Shown here in pieces: positions 39,114 through 48,292 of a DNA stretch of 64,000 nucleotides; positions within the stretch are counted from its first letter, which is position 1; every line of letters starts with the position of its first letter. The notes below the pieces were generated by a model. That model made no database searches, was not told the DNA's origin, and saw only the letters and a program-made list of their open reading frames with translations. Both the position numbers and the translations under genes were made by a program. This stretch comes from Bradyrhizobium sp. Y36 (lineage in GTDB: Bacteria; Pseudomonadota; Alphaproteobacteria; Rhizobiales; Xanthobacteraceae), in assembly GCF_002531575.1 (NCBI RefSeq), contig NZ_NWTI01000021.1:62001-126000 (forward strand), read 5' to 3'.

Positions 39114-39269
39114 ATGTCGCTCTCATCCGCCCGGAATTATGCACTCCGCGCCGCCAAGTCGCAGGACCAGAAGGAGGCCGCCGAATTGTTGTCCAAGGCC
39201 ATCCTGGAGCTCGCTCTGGCGATCGAGGCCACCGATGCCAAGGTCAAGAAGATCAACAAGTCGTCCTAA
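39114..39269 (+). CDS. Small hypothetical helical protein (51 aa)
   Basis: A 51-residue protein (MSLSSARNYALRAAKSQD, ending VKKINKSS) from ATG 39114 to TAA 39269. The middle, EAAELLSKAILELALAIEA, is a strongly amphipathic helix; the ends are basic. CGGAG lies 8 bases before the ATG. It follows the hppA terminator, so it has its own promoter or is read through. No family known to me; the clean ribosome site, protein-like composition and lack of competing frame support it. Confidence 0.6.
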   Translation: MSLSSARNYALRAAKSQDQKEAAELLSKAILELALAIEATDAKVKKINKSS

Positions 39270-39314
39270 ATCATGAAACAACAACCTGAAGCGCGATGAC
39301 GATTCATCCAGATC

Positions 39315-39749
39315 TCATTGCGCTTCGGCGCGACGCGATTGGGTTGAATCATCATCGCGCACCTGCGCGAACACCTCCTTCGCGGCAAACAGCCCGTTGA
39401 GCGCGGCCGGGAAGCCGGCATAAACGGCCATCTGCATCAGGACTTCGACGATCTCATCGCGGCTGAGGCCGACGTTGAGGCCTGCCTCGATATGCACCTT
39501 GAGCTGAGGTGTGGCGTTCCCCATGGCCGCGAGCGCTGCGATCGTCGCGATCTCGCGCGAACGCAGGTCGAGCCCGGGTCGTGAATAGATGTCGCCGAAT
39601 GGAAATTCGAGGATGTAGGTGGCGAAGTCCGGGGCGATGTCGCCAAGCGCCGCCACGACCTTATGGCCGGCCTCTCCGTCGATCTCAGCGAGTGCGCGGC
39701 GACCGCGCTCCAGCCGGCTTGCGTCGGCGTTCGGGAAGTGTTGCGTCAT
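39315..39749 (-). CDS. Carboxymuconolactone decarboxylase family protein
   Basis: A 144-residue helical protein with the family core LDLRSREIATIAALAAMGNATPQLKVHIEAGLNVGLSRDEIVEVLMQMAVYAGFPAALNGL (only key parts: RSREIATIAAL, HIEAGLNVGLSRDEI, YAGFPAALN). The CxxC pair of the AhpD peroxidase branch is missing (MGNA in its place), so it is closer to the decarboxylase branch, without proof of activity. Its first 65 bases overlap the end of the merR gene, which suggests strong coupling with that regulator. Confidence 0.85.
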   Translation of the reverse strand: MTQHFPNADASRLERGRRALAEIDGEAGHKVVAALGDIAPDFATYILEFPFGDIYSRPGLDLRSREIATIAALAAMGNATPQLKVHIEAGLNVGLSRDEIVEVLMQMAVYAGFPAALNGLFAAKEVFAQVRDDDSTQSRRAEAQ

Positions 39750-40113
39750 ACTGTTTCATCCTCTGTTCCGTTTCGGCATAACCGCCGATCTTGGTGTCGA
39801 GGACGAGAAGACAGGCGTTCAGTTCGTCGACATGGGCACGCACGCTGTCGCGGTGCCGCTCCAGCAGCGCGCGCCGCTCGGCCTCGGTGCCGCTGCCTCG
39901 ATCCCGGAGTTCCGCGTAAAGCAGCATGTCCCGGATCGGCATGCCGGTTGTCTTCAGGCGGCCGAGAAACTCGATCCAGACCAGGATCGCGGCGTCGTAG
40001 TCGCGTCGGCTGGATCGATCCCGGTCGGCGTAAGGCAACAACCCGATCCGCTCGTAGTAGCGGATCGTGTGGGCCGTCAGTCCGGAACGCCTTGCGAGTT
40101 CGCCGATCTTCAT
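39685..40113 (-). CDS. MerR-family transcriptional regulator
   Basis: A 142-residue regulator. The N-terminal winged helix begins MKIGELARRSGLTAHTIRYYERIGLLPYADRDRSSRRDY (in part), the classic MerR recognition unit; a coiled coil (about 85-125) follows. There are no conserved Cys for metal in the C-terminus (only one, in LNACLLVLD), so an organic or redox signal is more likely than a metal. The ATG at 40113 is chosen since it begins the MKIGELA motif. Its 3' end overlaps the decarboxylase-like gene by 65 bases, which it probably regulates. Confidence 0.87.
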   Translation of the reverse strand: MKIGELARRSGLTAHTIRYYERIGLLPYADRDRSSRRDYDAAILVWIEFLGRLKTTGMPIRDMLLYAELRDRGSGTEAERRALLERHRDSVRAHVDELNACLLVLDTKIGGYAETEQRMKQYDATLPERRRKPAGARSPRTR

Positions 40114-40203
40114 GCCCACCTGTCTCTCATCACGACGCACGCAAACTACGAGTTTGAGCGCGCTCTAAGTCAAGCGACATTTGGGGCGAGACAATGAGAA
40201 CAG

Positions 40204-40314
40204 CGTAGGGCGGATTGGCGAAGCGCAATCCGCCACCTTTGCGTGCCGCGGCAATCGGCGGATCACGCCCAGCGACAGCGCTTCGCACAGTCGCAAGGCT
40301 AATCCGCCCTACAG
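40204..40314. repeat. Palindromic intergenic repeat, family E
   Basis: Outer arms CGTAGGGCGGATTGGCGAAG and its partner ending AATCCGCCCTACA, with inner GCGAAGCGCAATCCGCC and GACAGCGCTTCGC. It fills most of the gap between merR and the Bug-type gene. Confidence 0.75.
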
Positions 40315-40329
40315 GCTCGGAGCGCGCAG

Positions 40330-41343
40330 CTACTGCACGTCCATCTGCAGCCCTTCCTTCTGGATGATGCCGGCGAACTTCTTCGTCTCGGAATCCACGA
40401 AGGCGGCGAACTGCTCGGGCGTGCCGTAGTCGGCGCGGGCGCCCATGGCGAGGACCTGCTTCTTGATGTCGTCGCGCTCCAGCATCGCCTTGACCTGGAG
40501 ATTGAGCGCGCTCAGCACCTCGGGCGAGACGCCCTTCGGCAGGAACACCGAGAACCAGGACGAGACGTCGAAATTCGAAAGCTCCGGCGCGCTCTCGCGC
40601 ATGGTCGGCAGGTTCGGCGCAAGCTCGCTGCGCTCGGGGGTGGTGACGCAGAGACCGGTGAGCGTGCCGTTCTGTACCTGCGGCAGGCTCGGATAGAGAT
40701 TGTCGAACAGGATCTGGATGTCGCCGGCGAGCGCGGCCTGCAGGGCGGGGCCGGCGCCGCGGAACGGGATGTGCGTCATCTTGAGGCCGGTGAGCTGCAG
40801 GAACCAGGCGCCGGTGAGGTGAGGGCTTTGGCCGACGCCGGAGGAGGCGTAGCTGAGCTTGTCCGGATTGGCCTTGAGAAAGGCGATCAGCTCGCCGACC
40901 GACTTGATGCCGGTCTTCGGATGCGCCGACACGATGTTCGGAATCCGGATCATGTTGGAGACCGGCTGAAGCTGGTCCGGCTTGTAGGTGAGATTCTTGA
41001 AGATGCTGTAGGCGATCGCGTTCGGGCCGGGATTGCCGATCAGGATGGTGTGGCCGTCGGGCTTGGCGCGAACCACCTCGGCCGTGCCGATGGTGCCGCC
41101 GCCGCCGGAGCGGTTTTCCACGACGGCCGACTGGCCCCAGGCGGTCTGCAGATGCGCAGCCAGGAGCCGGCCCATCACGTCGGTCGAGCCGCCGGCTGCG
41201 GCCGGCACGACGAGACGGACGTTTTCGGTGGGCTTCCAGTCCGCAAGGCTTGATCGCGGCAGGATCGCTGCGGCCGAAAGGCCGGCCACACCGGTGAGCA
41301 CGCGACGGCGGGACAACAAAGTGTTCTGAAGTTTCTTGGGCAC
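40330..41343 (-). CDS. Tripartite tricarboxylate transporter substrate-binding protein (Bug/TctC family)
   Basis: A 337-residue exported binding protein. The N-terminus has a twin-arginine style signal (SRRRVLTGVAGLSAAAILPRSSLA). The mature part shows the Bug family pattern VRLVVPAAAGGSTDVMGRLLA, VVENRSGGGGTIGTAEVVRAKPDGHTIL (in part), THIPFRGAGPALQAALAGDIQILFDN and TPEQFAAFV. Bug proteins bind small carboxylates; many are orphans without TctAB, as here, where no transporter genes are adjacent. ATG 41343 follows AGGGAGGGAT. Confidence 0.88.
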   Translation of the reverse strand: MPKKLQNTLLSRRRVLTGVAGLSAAAILPRSSLADWKPTENVRLVVPAAAGGSTDVMGRLLAAHLQTAWGQSAVVENRSGGGGTIGTAEVVRAKPDGHTILIGNPGPNAIAYSIFKNLTYKPDQLQPVSNMIRIPNIVSAHPKTGIKSVGELIAFLKANPDKLSYASSGVGQSPHLTGAWFLQLTGLKMTHIPFRGAGPALQAALAGDIQILFDNLYPSLPQVQNGTLTGLCVTTPERSELAPNLPTMRESAPELSNFDVSSWFSVFLPKGVSPEVLSALNLQVKAMLERDDIKKQVLAMGARADYGTPEQFAAFVDSETKKFAGIIQKEGLQMDVQ

Positions 41344-41560
41344 GAATCCCTCCCTGCTTCTTTCTTTGCAGGGAGCGTAGGGAACCGGACGTGCGACGGC
41401 AAGTCGCGCGCGACGACAGGTGCCGCGCGGAGGGCGGCACGACGCCGCAGGCGAGAGTCATATGCCTTCCCGCGGAATTGGAAGGCGCTCCCGATACTTA
41501 TCCGGAAGCGTTGTCTTGACGCGGGTCGATCCCGACGCCGCTCGAAAACGCTGTGGCGAC

Positions 41561-42046
41561 TTAGTTGAAGCTGAGCAGCTTGAACAGCGGCGCGAGGTAG
41601 CTCATCTCCTGGCCCGACGTCGCCGTGGTGCGGCTGATGAAGTCGAAGATCTTGCCGTCCTGAAGGCCGTAATTCGCCAATCGCCGCACGCGCCGGTTCT
41701 TGTCGAAATAGACCGCGATCACGCGCTGGTCGACCACCTTCTGGTTCATGAAGGCGACCATGCGCTCCGAGCGCTGCGAGATGTAGTAGAACACCTCGCC
41801 GTCCAGGGTGGCGACGGTGGAGGGCGTGCCCATCACGATCAGCACCTGGTCCTGGCTCGCGCCGATCGGAATCTGCTCCAGCGCGCCGGGCGGCAGGATG
41901 TAACCCTTCTGGAACTGTTCGCCGGTGCAGCCGGCAAGTGCCGCGCCGACCACGGCCATGGCGGCGAGCATGCGGAAAGCCCGCCAGCGTGCATGAAGGC
42001 CGCGCCGCTGATCTGCGCGCGGGCTGGTCTGGTTCGTTGTCGTCAT
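41561..42046 (-). CDS. bamE: Outer membrane assembly lipoprotein BamE
   Basis: A 161-residue lipoprotein of the BAM complex. The signal ends in a lipobox, AALAGC, giving a lipidated Cys at about 40. Then comes the SmpA/OmlA domain: QIPIGASQDQVLIVMGTPSTVATLDGEVFYYIS (in part) and VIAVYFDKNRRVRRLANYGL. ATG 42046 is chosen; an upstream in-frame start at 42145 gives an unlikely Trp/Pro-rich leader. It is divergent from the cytochrome bc1 chaperone gene. Confidence 0.93.
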   Translation of the reverse strand: MTTTNQTSPRADQRRGLHARWRAFRMLAAMAVVGAALAGCTGEQFQKGYILPPGALEQIPIGASQDQVLIVMGTPSTVATLDGEVFYYISQRSERMVAFMNQKVVDQRVIAVYFDKNRRVRRLANYGLQDGKIFDFISRTTATSGQEMSYLAPLFKLLSFN

Positions 42047-42144
42047 AGCGGAACTGATTCCGTCCCCTTGCGTCGCGCGAGGCGCTGAAGTACCGGGCTG
42101 GGCGACTGAATGCAACACACGCGCGCCCGCTTGCGGAAACCACA

Positions 42145-42696
42145 ATGCTTTGGCCGTTCAATCACTTCAGGAAACCCCGGCTAACCCCGCCGGGCACCAT
42201 TGAAGCCATCTATGGCATGATCGTGACGCAGGCGCGAGAACCCATATTTTACCGCGACTTGGGCGTGCCCGATACGGTTAACGGCCGTTTCGATCTGTTG
42301 CTGCTGCATCTGTGGCTGTTGCTGCGACGCCTGCGCACGGTCCAGGGCGCCGCGGAGCTGTCGCAGGCGCTGTTCGACCGCTTCTGCGAGGACATGGACG
42401 ACAATCTGCGGGAGATGGGAGTGGGCGACCAGACCGTGCCGAAGCGGATGCGGGCCTTCGGCGAGGCCTTCTACGGCCGCGTCCAGGCCTACGACCAGGC
42501 CGTCGAGGCCGGCGGCGAGGCCCTGGCAGAGGCGATCTGCAAGAATATCTTGAATGGGACCGGCCTGGACCAGGCCAAGCGGATCGCGGCCTATGCCAAG
42601 GCCAGCGAGGCCGCGCTCGGCCAGACCGGCGAGGCCGCGCTGCTGCAGGCCTCCTTCAGCTTTCCTCCAGCGCTTCCCGAAGGTGTCACGCCATGA
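42145..42696 (+). CDS. Ubiquinol-cytochrome c chaperone family protein
   Basis: A 183-residue helical protein of the PF03981 type, related to mitochondrial CBP3 (assembly of the bc1 complex): IEAIYGMIVTQAREPIFYRDLGVPDTVNGRFDLLLLHLWLLLRRL (in part), ELSQALFDRFCEDMDDNLREMGVGDQTVPKRM and FGEAFYGRVQAYDQAV. No membrane helix. The first ATG gives the family start. Its stop overlaps the next gene by ATGA, so the two are co-translated. This pair, next to bamE and plsX, is a standard alphaproteobacterial order. Confidence 0.9.
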   Translation: MLWPFNHFRKPRLTPPGTIEAIYGMIVTQAREPIFYRDLGVPDTVNGRFDLLLLHLWLLLRRLRTVQGAAELSQALFDRFCEDMDDNLREMGVGDQTVPKRMRAFGEAFYGRVQAYDQAVEAGGEALAEAICKNILNGTGLDQAKRIAAYAKASEAALGQTGEAALLQASFSFPPALPEGVTP

Positions 42697-43262
42697 GCCG
42701 ACCAAATACCGGATCCGGGCCCGATCCCTGGCGGGTGCCCATCATCGTGGCGCAGATTCCCGATACCGGCCTGCATCGCAAGCTCGAGGCCTCGGCCGCC
42801 GAGCGGCAGGCCATGGCCGAGATCGCGGGCGTGCGGGAGATTCCGTCCGCCCACGCCGATTTCGACGTGGTGCCCAAGAGCGGCGGCCGGGTTCAGGTGA
42901 CCGGCACCATCAGGGCCAGGGTTGGCCAGACCTGCGTGGTCACGCTCGATCCGATCGAGAGCGAGATCGAGGAGGGGGTGGACCTGATGTTCGCCCCCGA
43001 GGCCGAGGTGCGGCGCCTTGCCGACCTGATCGAGGAGGGCCGGGACAACGACGATCCGCCTGAGGTCGCCGATCCGCCCGAGGCCATCGTCAATGGCATC
43101 ATCGACCTCGGCCGGCTCGCCACCGACGCCCTGTTCCTGGCGATCGATCCCTATCCGCGCAAGGAGGGGGTCGTGTTCGAGGCGGAGGTCACCGCCCTCG
43201 ATCCGGAGGACCATCCTTTCGCGGCGCTGAAGGCGCTGCAGGACAGCAAGAAGAAGCAATAG
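42693..43262 (+). CDS. DUF177 (YceD-like) protein
   Basis: A 189-residue protein with the DUF177 core: VQVTGTIRARVGQTCVVTLDPIESEIEEGVDLMFAPE (in part), with the CVVTLDP motif, then DGIIDLGRLATDALFLAIDPYPR-like IDLGRLATDALFLAIDPYPRK. YceD in other bacteria is linked to 23S rRNA processing and normally precedes rpmF; here rpmF is absent and plsX follows after 300 bases. The ATG overlaps the chaperone stop. Confidence 0.9.
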   Translation: MSRPNTGSGPDPWRVPIIVAQIPDTGLHRKLEASAAERQAMAEIAGVREIPSAHADFDVVPKSGGRVQVTGTIRARVGQTCVVTLDPIESEIEEGVDLMFAPEAEVRRLADLIEEGRDNDDPPEVADPPEAIVNGIIDLGRLATDALFLAIDPYPRKEGVVFEAEVTALDPEDHPFAALKALQDSKKKQ

Positions 43263-43419
43263 CAGGGCATTTCCTTGCGGGATCGCCTTGCGAGGGCACG
43301 CAAAGTGTCTGCCGGGATGGTTTGAAAGAGGCCTCTATCTGGCTGATTTCAGTGGCGTTCTTGCTGTTTTGGTGATTTGCGGCCGGATCGCGCGCAAAGC
43401 AAAAGGCTGGGGGCAAGAG

Positions 43420-43447
43420 GTTGTTTCGGGGTAACAAAACGCTATTG
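43420..43447 (+). promoter_or_regulatory. Possible sigma-70-type promoter for plsX-fabH
   Basis: TTGTTT (43420-43425), 16 bases, TATTGT (43442-43447), about 115 bases before the plsX start. Both boxes match the consensus at four or more positions. The rest of the 300-base gap (43263-43562) shows nothing else. Confidence 0.4.
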
Positions 43448-43562
43448 TCGCGCCCCGGCCCGGGTGCGGCGTGGCGCTTGGCCGGTCGCCATGTCCGTGG
43501 CGAACCCATTTGCGGCTCCCGCTGATCCAAGACCGCACCAGACCAGGTTTTCCAGGACTTTT

Positions 43563-44624
43563 ATGCCAAGCAAGGTTCGCATCGCGCTGGACGCCATGGG
43601 AGGCGATGTCGGCCCCGCCGTGGTCATTCCGGGCGCGGCCATCTCGCTTGGCCGGCACCGCGATAGCGAGTTCCTGCTGGTTGGCGACCGCGCCAGGATC
43701 GCCCCCGAGCTAGACAAGCACCCCGCGCTGAAGGCCGTCTCGAAGATCGTCCATACCGATGTGGCCGTCGGCATGGACGACAAGCCGAGCCAGGCGTTGC
43801 GGCGCGGCCGCAAGACCTCCTCGATGTGGATGGCGATCGACGCCGTCAAGCGGGGCGAGGCCGATGTCGCGATTTCGGCCGGCAATACCGGCGCGCTGAT
43901 GGCGATGGCCCGGTTCTGCCTGCGCACGCTGCCGGGCATCGACCGCCCCGCCATTTCGGCGATCTGGCCGACCAAGCGCGGCGAATCCGTGGTGCTCGAT
44001 CTCGGTGCCACGCTCGGCGGCGACGCCCACCATCTGGTATCAATGGCGGTGATGGGCGCGGCCAAGGCGAGCGTGCTGTTCAACAAGAAGCGGCCGACCG
44101 TCGGCCTGCTCAATATCGGGACCGAAGAGGTCAAGGGCCACGAGGAGATCCGCGAGGCCAGCGAGATCCTGCGTGCCAGGAACCTGCCGGAGCTCGAGTA
44201 TATCGGCTTCGTCGAGGGGGACGGCATCGGCAAGGGCGTCGCCGACGTCATCGTCACCGAAGGCTTCAGCGGCAACATCGCGCTCAAGACCGCCGAGGGA
44301 ACCGCCCGGCAGATGGCCGAGTTGCTCCGCAACGAGCTGCAGCGGAGTTGGTTGACCAAGCTCGGCTATCTCTTGGCCCGCCGCGCCTTCCAGGCCCTGC
44401 GCGACAAGATGGATCCCAACAAGTCCAACGGCGGCGTGCTGCTGGGACTGAACGGGATCGTGGTCAAGAGCCATGGCGGAATCAGCGCCGAAGGCTTTGC
44501 CTATGCGATCGATGTTGGCTATGAGATGGCTCACTACGATCTCCTGAACAAGATCAATCAGATGCTCAACCGCGAGGGTGGTGCACTCAATTCCGTGCAG
44601 GCCGCGCAGGAGGCTGTTTCGTGA
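43563..44624 (+). CDS. plsX: Phosphate acyltransferase PlsX
   Basis: A 353-residue enzyme that turns acyl-ACP into acyl-phosphate for phospholipid synthesis. Family marks: [13 protein letters not shown] at the start, [70 protein letters not shown] (in part) and [16 protein letters not shown]. The ATG at 43563 has AGGA 6 bases before it; the upstream open frame is not conserved-looking. The fabH GTG overlaps its stop by four bases, so the two enzymes that use or feed acyl-ACP are co-translated. Confidence 0.96.
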   Translation: MPSKVRIALDAMGGDVGPAVVIPGAAISLGRHRDSEFLLVGDRARIAPELDKHPALKAVSKIVHTDVAVGMDDKPSQALRRGRKTSSMWMAIDAVKRGEADVAISAGNTGALMAMARFCLRTLPGIDRPAISAIWPTKRGESVVLDLGATLGGDAHHLVSMAVMGAAKASVLFNKKRPTVGLLNIGTEEVKGHEEIREASEILRARNLPELEYIGFVEGDGIGKGVADVIVTEGFSGNIALKTAEGTARQMAELLRNELQRSWLTKLGYLLARRAFQALRDKMDPNKSNGGVLLGLNGIVVKSHGGISAEGFAYAIDVGYEMAHYDLLNKINQMLNREGGALNSVQAAQEAVS

Positions 44625-45601
44625 CTCAAATTCGTTCGGTCGTGCTCGGCTGCGGCTCTTACCTGCCGGAGCAGGTGGTGACCAACGCCCAATTGGCGGC
44701 GCGTATCGACACCTCCGACGAGTGGATCGTGCAGCGCACCGGCATTCGCGAGCGGCACGTCGCGGCCGAGGGCGAGTTCACCTCGCACCTGGCGATCAAG
44801 GCGGCGCAGGCCGCGCTCAGCGATGCCGGCCTCGACGCGCAGTCGATCGACCTGATCGTGCTGGCGACCTCGACGCCCGACAACACCTTCCCCGCCACCG
44901 CCGTCGCCGTGCAGCACGGGCTCGGCATCAACCACGGCGCGGCGTTCGACCTGCAGGCGGTGTGCTCGGGCTTCGTGTTCGCGCTCGCCACGGCCGACAA
45001 TTTCCTGCGCACCGGCGCCTTCAAGCGCGCGCTGGTGATCGGCGCGGAGACCTTCTCGCGCATCCTCGACTGGAACGACCGCGGCACCTGCGTGCTGTTC
45101 GGCGACGGGGCCGGCGCAGTGGTGCTCGAGGCGCAGGCGCAGCCGGGCCATGCGGCGACCGACCGCGGCGTAGTGACGACTCACCTGCGCTCCGACGGCC
45201 GCCACAAGGCCAAGCTGTTCGTCGATGGCGGGCCGTCCTCGACCCAGACCGTCGGCCATCTGCGCATGGAGGGCCGCGAGGTCTTCAAGCACGCCGTCGG
45301 CATGATCACCGACGTGATCGTCGATGCCTTCCAGGCGACCGGGCTCAATGCCGAGACCATCGACTGGTTCGTGCCGCACCAGGCCAACAAGCGAATCATC
45401 GACGCCTCCGCCCACAAGCTCCATATCGCGCCGGAGAAGGTGGTGCTGACGGTGGACCGTCACGGCAACACCTCGGCGGCCTCGATCCCGCTGGCCCTGT
45501 CGGTGGCGCGCAAGGATGGTCGCATCAAGGGTGGCGACGTCGTCCTGATGGAGGCGATGGGCGGCGGCTTCACCTGGGGCTCGGCGCTCGTGCGCTGGTA
45601 G
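44621..45601 (+). CDS. fabH: Beta-ketoacyl-ACP synthase III
   Basis: A 326-residue enzyme that starts fatty acid synthesis with acetyl-CoA and malonyl-ACP. The triad is complete: Cys in [14 protein letters not shown], His in [12 protein letters not shown], Asn in [15 protein letters not shown]. The N-terminus, [16 protein letters not shown] and [17 protein letters not shown], is typical. GTG start at 44621 overlaps the plsX TGA (GTGA). ihfA follows after a 134-base gap. Confidence 0.97.
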   Translation: MTQIRSVVLGCGSYLPEQVVTNAQLAARIDTSDEWIVQRTGIRERHVAAEGEFTSHLAIKAAQAALSDAGLDAQSIDLIVLATSTPDNTFPATAVAVQHGLGINHGAAFDLQAVCSGFVFALATADNFLRTGAFKRALVIGAETFSRILDWNDRGTCVLFGDGAGAVVLEAQAQPGHAATDRGVVTTHLRSDGRHKAKLFVDGGPSSTQTVGHLRMEGREVFKHAVGMITDVIVDAFQATGLNAETIDWFVPHQANKRIIDASAHKLHIAPEKVVLTVDRHGNTSAASIPLALSVARKDGRIKGGDVVLMEAMGGGFTWGSALVRW

Positions 45602-45735
45602 AGCCACAGTCGATAAAATTTTGCCGGAATCAGCTGAGATTATCGATGCGTCTGCATTGATGAGCGCTGTTGACCGCCGTAACGTAAGCTCATAATTTCA
45701 GACAACAATTGTTCGCCGTGATGTGGGGCAGGGCG

Positions 45736-46077
45736 ATGACCGATCAAAGTAAAACCGTAACGCGTGTCGATCTGTGCGAAGCCGTCTACCAGAAGGTGGG
45801 CCTGTCGCGCACGGAATCGTCCGCCTTCGTGGAACTCGTGCTGAAGGAAATCACCGACTGCCTGGAAAAGGGCGAGACGGTGAAGTTGTCCTCGTTCGGG
45901 TCCTTCATGGTGCGCAAGAAGGGCCAGCGCATCGGCCGCAACCCGAAGACCGGCACCGAGGTGCCGATCTCGCCGCGCCGCGTCATGGTGTTCAAGCCGT
46001 CGGCGATCCTCAAGCAGCGGATCAACGCCCAGCACCGCACCAACGGCGATGCCAGCAAGGCGCAACCCGAGGCGTAA
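45736..46077 (+). CDS. ihfA: Integration host factor subunit alpha
   Basis: A 113-residue HU/IHF-family DNA-bending protein: [32 protein letters not shown] (in part), [28 protein letters not shown] and the alpha-type beta arm [23 protein letters not shown]. The Pro of the arm that intercalates in DNA is in GRNPKTG. A C-terminal extension ([17 protein letters not shown]) is typical for this order. I use the ATG at 45736; upstream in-frame starts at 45709 and 45721 add only MFAVMWGRA. merR follows after 24 bases. Confidence 0.95.
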   Translation: MTDQSKTVTRVDLCEAVYQKVGLSRTESSAFVELVLKEITDCLEKGETVKLSSFGSFMVRKKGQRIGRNPKTGTEVPISPRRVMVFKPSAILKQRINAQHRTNGDASKAQPEA

Positions 46078-46101
46078 CCGCCTTTCGAGAAGGATTTGCA
46101 T

Positions 46102-46683
46102 TTGGACAAGGCGCCGGATGCGTTCCGAACCATCAGCGAAGTAGCGCAGGAGCTCGACATCCCGCAGCACGTGCTGCGGTTCTGGGAGACCCGCTTCTCC
46201 CAGATCAAGCCGATGAAACGCAGCGGCGGCCGCCGCTATTACCGCCCCGACGACGTCGACCTGCTCAAGGGCATCCGCCGTCTGCTCTACGGGGAGGGCT
46301 ACACCATCCGCGGGGTGCAGCGGATCCTCAAAGAACACGGCGTCAAATCGGTGCAGGGCCTCGCCGACACCGCCGCCGCGGTCTCGTTCGGCGCCATCGA
46401 GGATGCCATCGGCGCCAGCCTGATGGAGCCCGAGGACGAGGAGGCGCCGATCAAGGGCGTCACCGACAGCGACGAGGACGACTACCAGGGCGACGAAGAG
46501 GAAGGCATCGACTTCCGCTTCACCGAGGTCGACGACGAGGAGATCCTCACCACCTTCCGCAAGGGCGGCACCCCCGCCGCACCCGCCGGCCCCAGCGCGC
46601 TGGACCGGGAACGCCTCGGGAAAGTGCTCGCCGACCTCGTGGCGTGCCGCGAGATGCTGGATCAGGCACTGAACGAGGGCTAG
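46102..46683 (+). CDS. MerR-like regulator downstream of ihfA
   Basis: A 193-residue protein. The winged helix reads [55 protein letters not shown] (in part), a MerR HTH as in the conserved alphaproteobacterial gene beside ihfA. The second half is not a coiled coil but a very acidic linker ([27 protein letters not shown]) and a short helical end. TTG at 46102 fits AAGGA 7 bases upstream; an in-frame TTG at 46096 is too close to it. Targets unknown. Confidence 0.88.
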   Translation: MDKAPDAFRTISEVAQELDIPQHVLRFWETRFSQIKPMKRSGGRRYYRPDDVDLLKGIRRLLYGEGYTIRGVQRILKEHGVKSVQGLADTAAAVSFGAIEDAIGASLMEPEDEEAPIKGVTDSDEDDYQGDEEEGIDFRFTEVDDEEILTTFRKGGTPAAPAGPSALDRERLGKVLADLVACREMLDQALNEG

Positions 46684-46703
46684 AGGCGGTCTTCGGACCG
46701 CTT
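46684..46703 (+). terminator. Hairpin after the merR-like gene
   Basis: AGGCGGTC, loop TTCG, GACCGCTT: an 8-base stem with a UUCG-type tetraloop directly after the stop codon. The tail (GCGG) has no T-run, so termination may be weak or need Rho. Confidence 0.5.
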
Positions 46704-46813
46704 GCGGCCAGTTCCCGGGAGCGCCCCAGGCTCAAAGCCGATCGAGGAGAGGCACCAAAATGCTGCGGCCTCGCCTTGCGCATCGCGCCGATCCTAGCTA
46801 ATGGAACGACGTT

Positions 46814-46891
46814 CGGAGCGTGGCGCAGCCCGGTTAGCGCACTAGTCTGGGAGACTAGGGGTCGGAGGTTCAAATCCTCTCGCTCCGACCA
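46814..46891 (+). tRNA. tRNA-Pro(GGG)
   Basis: A complete cloverleaf: acceptor CGGAGCG/CGCTCCG, D-arm with GGTTAGCGC, anticodon stem CTAGT/ACTAG with loop CTGGGAG (anticodon GGG), T-arm GGAGGTTCAAATCCTC, discriminator A and encoded CCA (46889-46891). C1-G72 is the usual proline identity pair. TTTTTCT follows at once and can end the transcript. The accessory block begins about 100 bases downstream. Confidence 0.95.
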
Positions 46892-46998
46892 TTTTTCTAA
46901 ATAAAACCAGTAATTTGCGTCGCGGGCTTTCGAGGTCTGCTGTTATCGTCGGCGTCGTGTAGGCACGCTCGAGCGGCGGCCGAAGGCAGCGATCCAAC

Positions 46999-47904
46999 AT
47001 GGACCACCACTTCAACCCGCGATTTTACCTGGGCCAATGGAAAGGTCCCGATGAGCGCGTGTGCGAGCTGCGGCTGATCCGGGGCAAGATGGTCGCCAAA
47101 CGGAAGTTTCCGCAGAACACCGGCGCTCTGAAAGACCTGTACCGCATTGACGGCGTCTCGGACGACATCGCCCAGAACCTCGAAACGCAATGCTTTTCGC
47201 CACTCGACGGGAGAGCTGCGAAGGTGCTGCGAAAGCTTGTCGCGGGCGTACCCGAATTGCCGCTTGAGGACCGCGCGTCTTGGGCGCGCTTCCTGCTGTC
47301 GCTGCTCTATCGCAATCGCGAGGGGGTCAAGCTGATCAAGGACCACATGGCTGATCTTGTGCGCGCGACCATTGCTGCATCGGAAGCCGACTGGGTAAAG
47401 CGCCGTAAGCCGGAAGAAACCCGGTCGCTAGCCGAGGCATTGGCAGACCGCGAGCTCGGCTACGCCGGTACCCGAGCCGCGAACATTATAGCTGACATCA
47501 TCAGCAACCATCGGGCGTTGCCCGACATCCTCAGAATGAATTGGGTCGTGCTTGACCTGAGCAATTCAACTCGCGCGCTGCTGACTTCCGACCGACCTGT
47601 TTTCTTCGGGGCGCTGTCTAATCCTCTTGCCTACATCGCGCTACCGTTGGGCCCTTATGACCTGTTCGTTGCTGCATACGACGACCGGTTCAACAAATCG
47701 CTCGACGCGACAGAAGCGGTCTATCGAATGAACCGCGATGTGGTTTCGAACGCCAGGGAATTCGTATGGGCCGTCGACGACAGCCAGGTCGACTTCATTC
47801 GAACGTGGATCGGAGCCAACCCGGATCGGGTCATTCTGACCGACGATCAACGCGACGAAGCCGTTGCCGCGGCAGGCAAGCCCGATGATAGCGAGGCGGC
47901 ATGA
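46999..47904 (+). CDS. DUF4238 protein
   Basis: A 301-residue protein starting MDHHFNPRFYLGQW, the mark of DUF4238 (HHFNP...FYL..W), with the second conserved part ALLTSDRPVFF and LPLGPYDLFVAAYDD. DUF4238 proteins are of unknown activity and occur in accessory and phage-related regions of many bacteria. The gene starts 108 bases after the tRNA-Pro and is less GC-rich and less codon-biased than the core genes before it. Its stop overlaps the next gene by ATGA. It is the first gene of the putative five-gene unit. Confidence 0.85.
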   Translation: MDHHFNPRFYLGQWKGPDERVCELRLIRGKMVAKRKFPQNTGALKDLYRIDGVSDDIAQNLETQCFSPLDGRAAKVLRKLVAGVPELPLEDRASWARFLLSLLYRNREGVKLIKDHMADLVRATIAASEADWVKRRKPEETRSLAEALADRELGYAGTRAANIIADIISNHRALPDILRMNWVVLDLSNSTRALLTSDRPVFFGALSNPLAYIALPLGPYDLFVAAYDDRFNKSLDATEAVYRMNRDVVSNAREFVWAVDDSQVDFIRTWIGANPDRVILTDDQRDEAVAAAGKPDDSEAA

Positions 47905-48275
47905 CGGTTAGTGGTTCTCAATCGCCCGACAATTGGTCTCGCCTGAGCTATTGCGCCGCGGTCGTCGCTCTCACGACGGTTCTGGTGATGCAGCAAGTCA
48001 CCGCATGGATAACATTGCCGCTGGCTGCCTTCGCTGCTTTCTGGACAGCGCTTTGTACTCGCGCATTGTGGCACGTCGCGAGCTTTCAGATCGCCGCTTG
48101 GCGTCACCATGCAGCTTCCTCTCTTACGATAGACAAGCCACCGAAAATCAGTGCATGGCGATGGCTGTCCCATCCCGGTCTGGACGGCTTAGTCAATGCA
48201 GGAACGCTCGCGCTCGTGCTCGCCTTTCCTGTAGTCTTGTGGCTACCCGTCACCCTTTGGCTGCTAACGCCCTAA
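47901..48275 (+). CDS. Small membrane protein of the tRNA-Pro-linked unit
   Basis: A 124-residue protein with three probable membrane helices (about residues 15-32, SYCAAVVALTTVLVMQQV; 36-55, ITLPLAAFAAFWTALCTRAL; 100-120, LALVLAFPVVLWLPVTLWLL) and a middle loop with basic residues (WRHHAASSLTIDKPPKIS). No known family. The ATG lies inside the ATGA overlap with the DUF4238 gene, so the two should be made together. In defence or toxin units a small multi-pass protein can be the effector; here that is only a possibility. Confidence 0.65.
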   Translation: MTVSGSQSPDNWSRLSYCAAVVALTTVLVMQQVTAWITLPLAAFAAFWTALCTRALWHVASFQIAAWRHHAASSLTIDKPPKISAWRWLSHPGLDGLVNAGTLALVLAFPVVLWLPVTLWLLTP

Positions 48276-48292
48276 GTCGAGGGGCTGACCGC

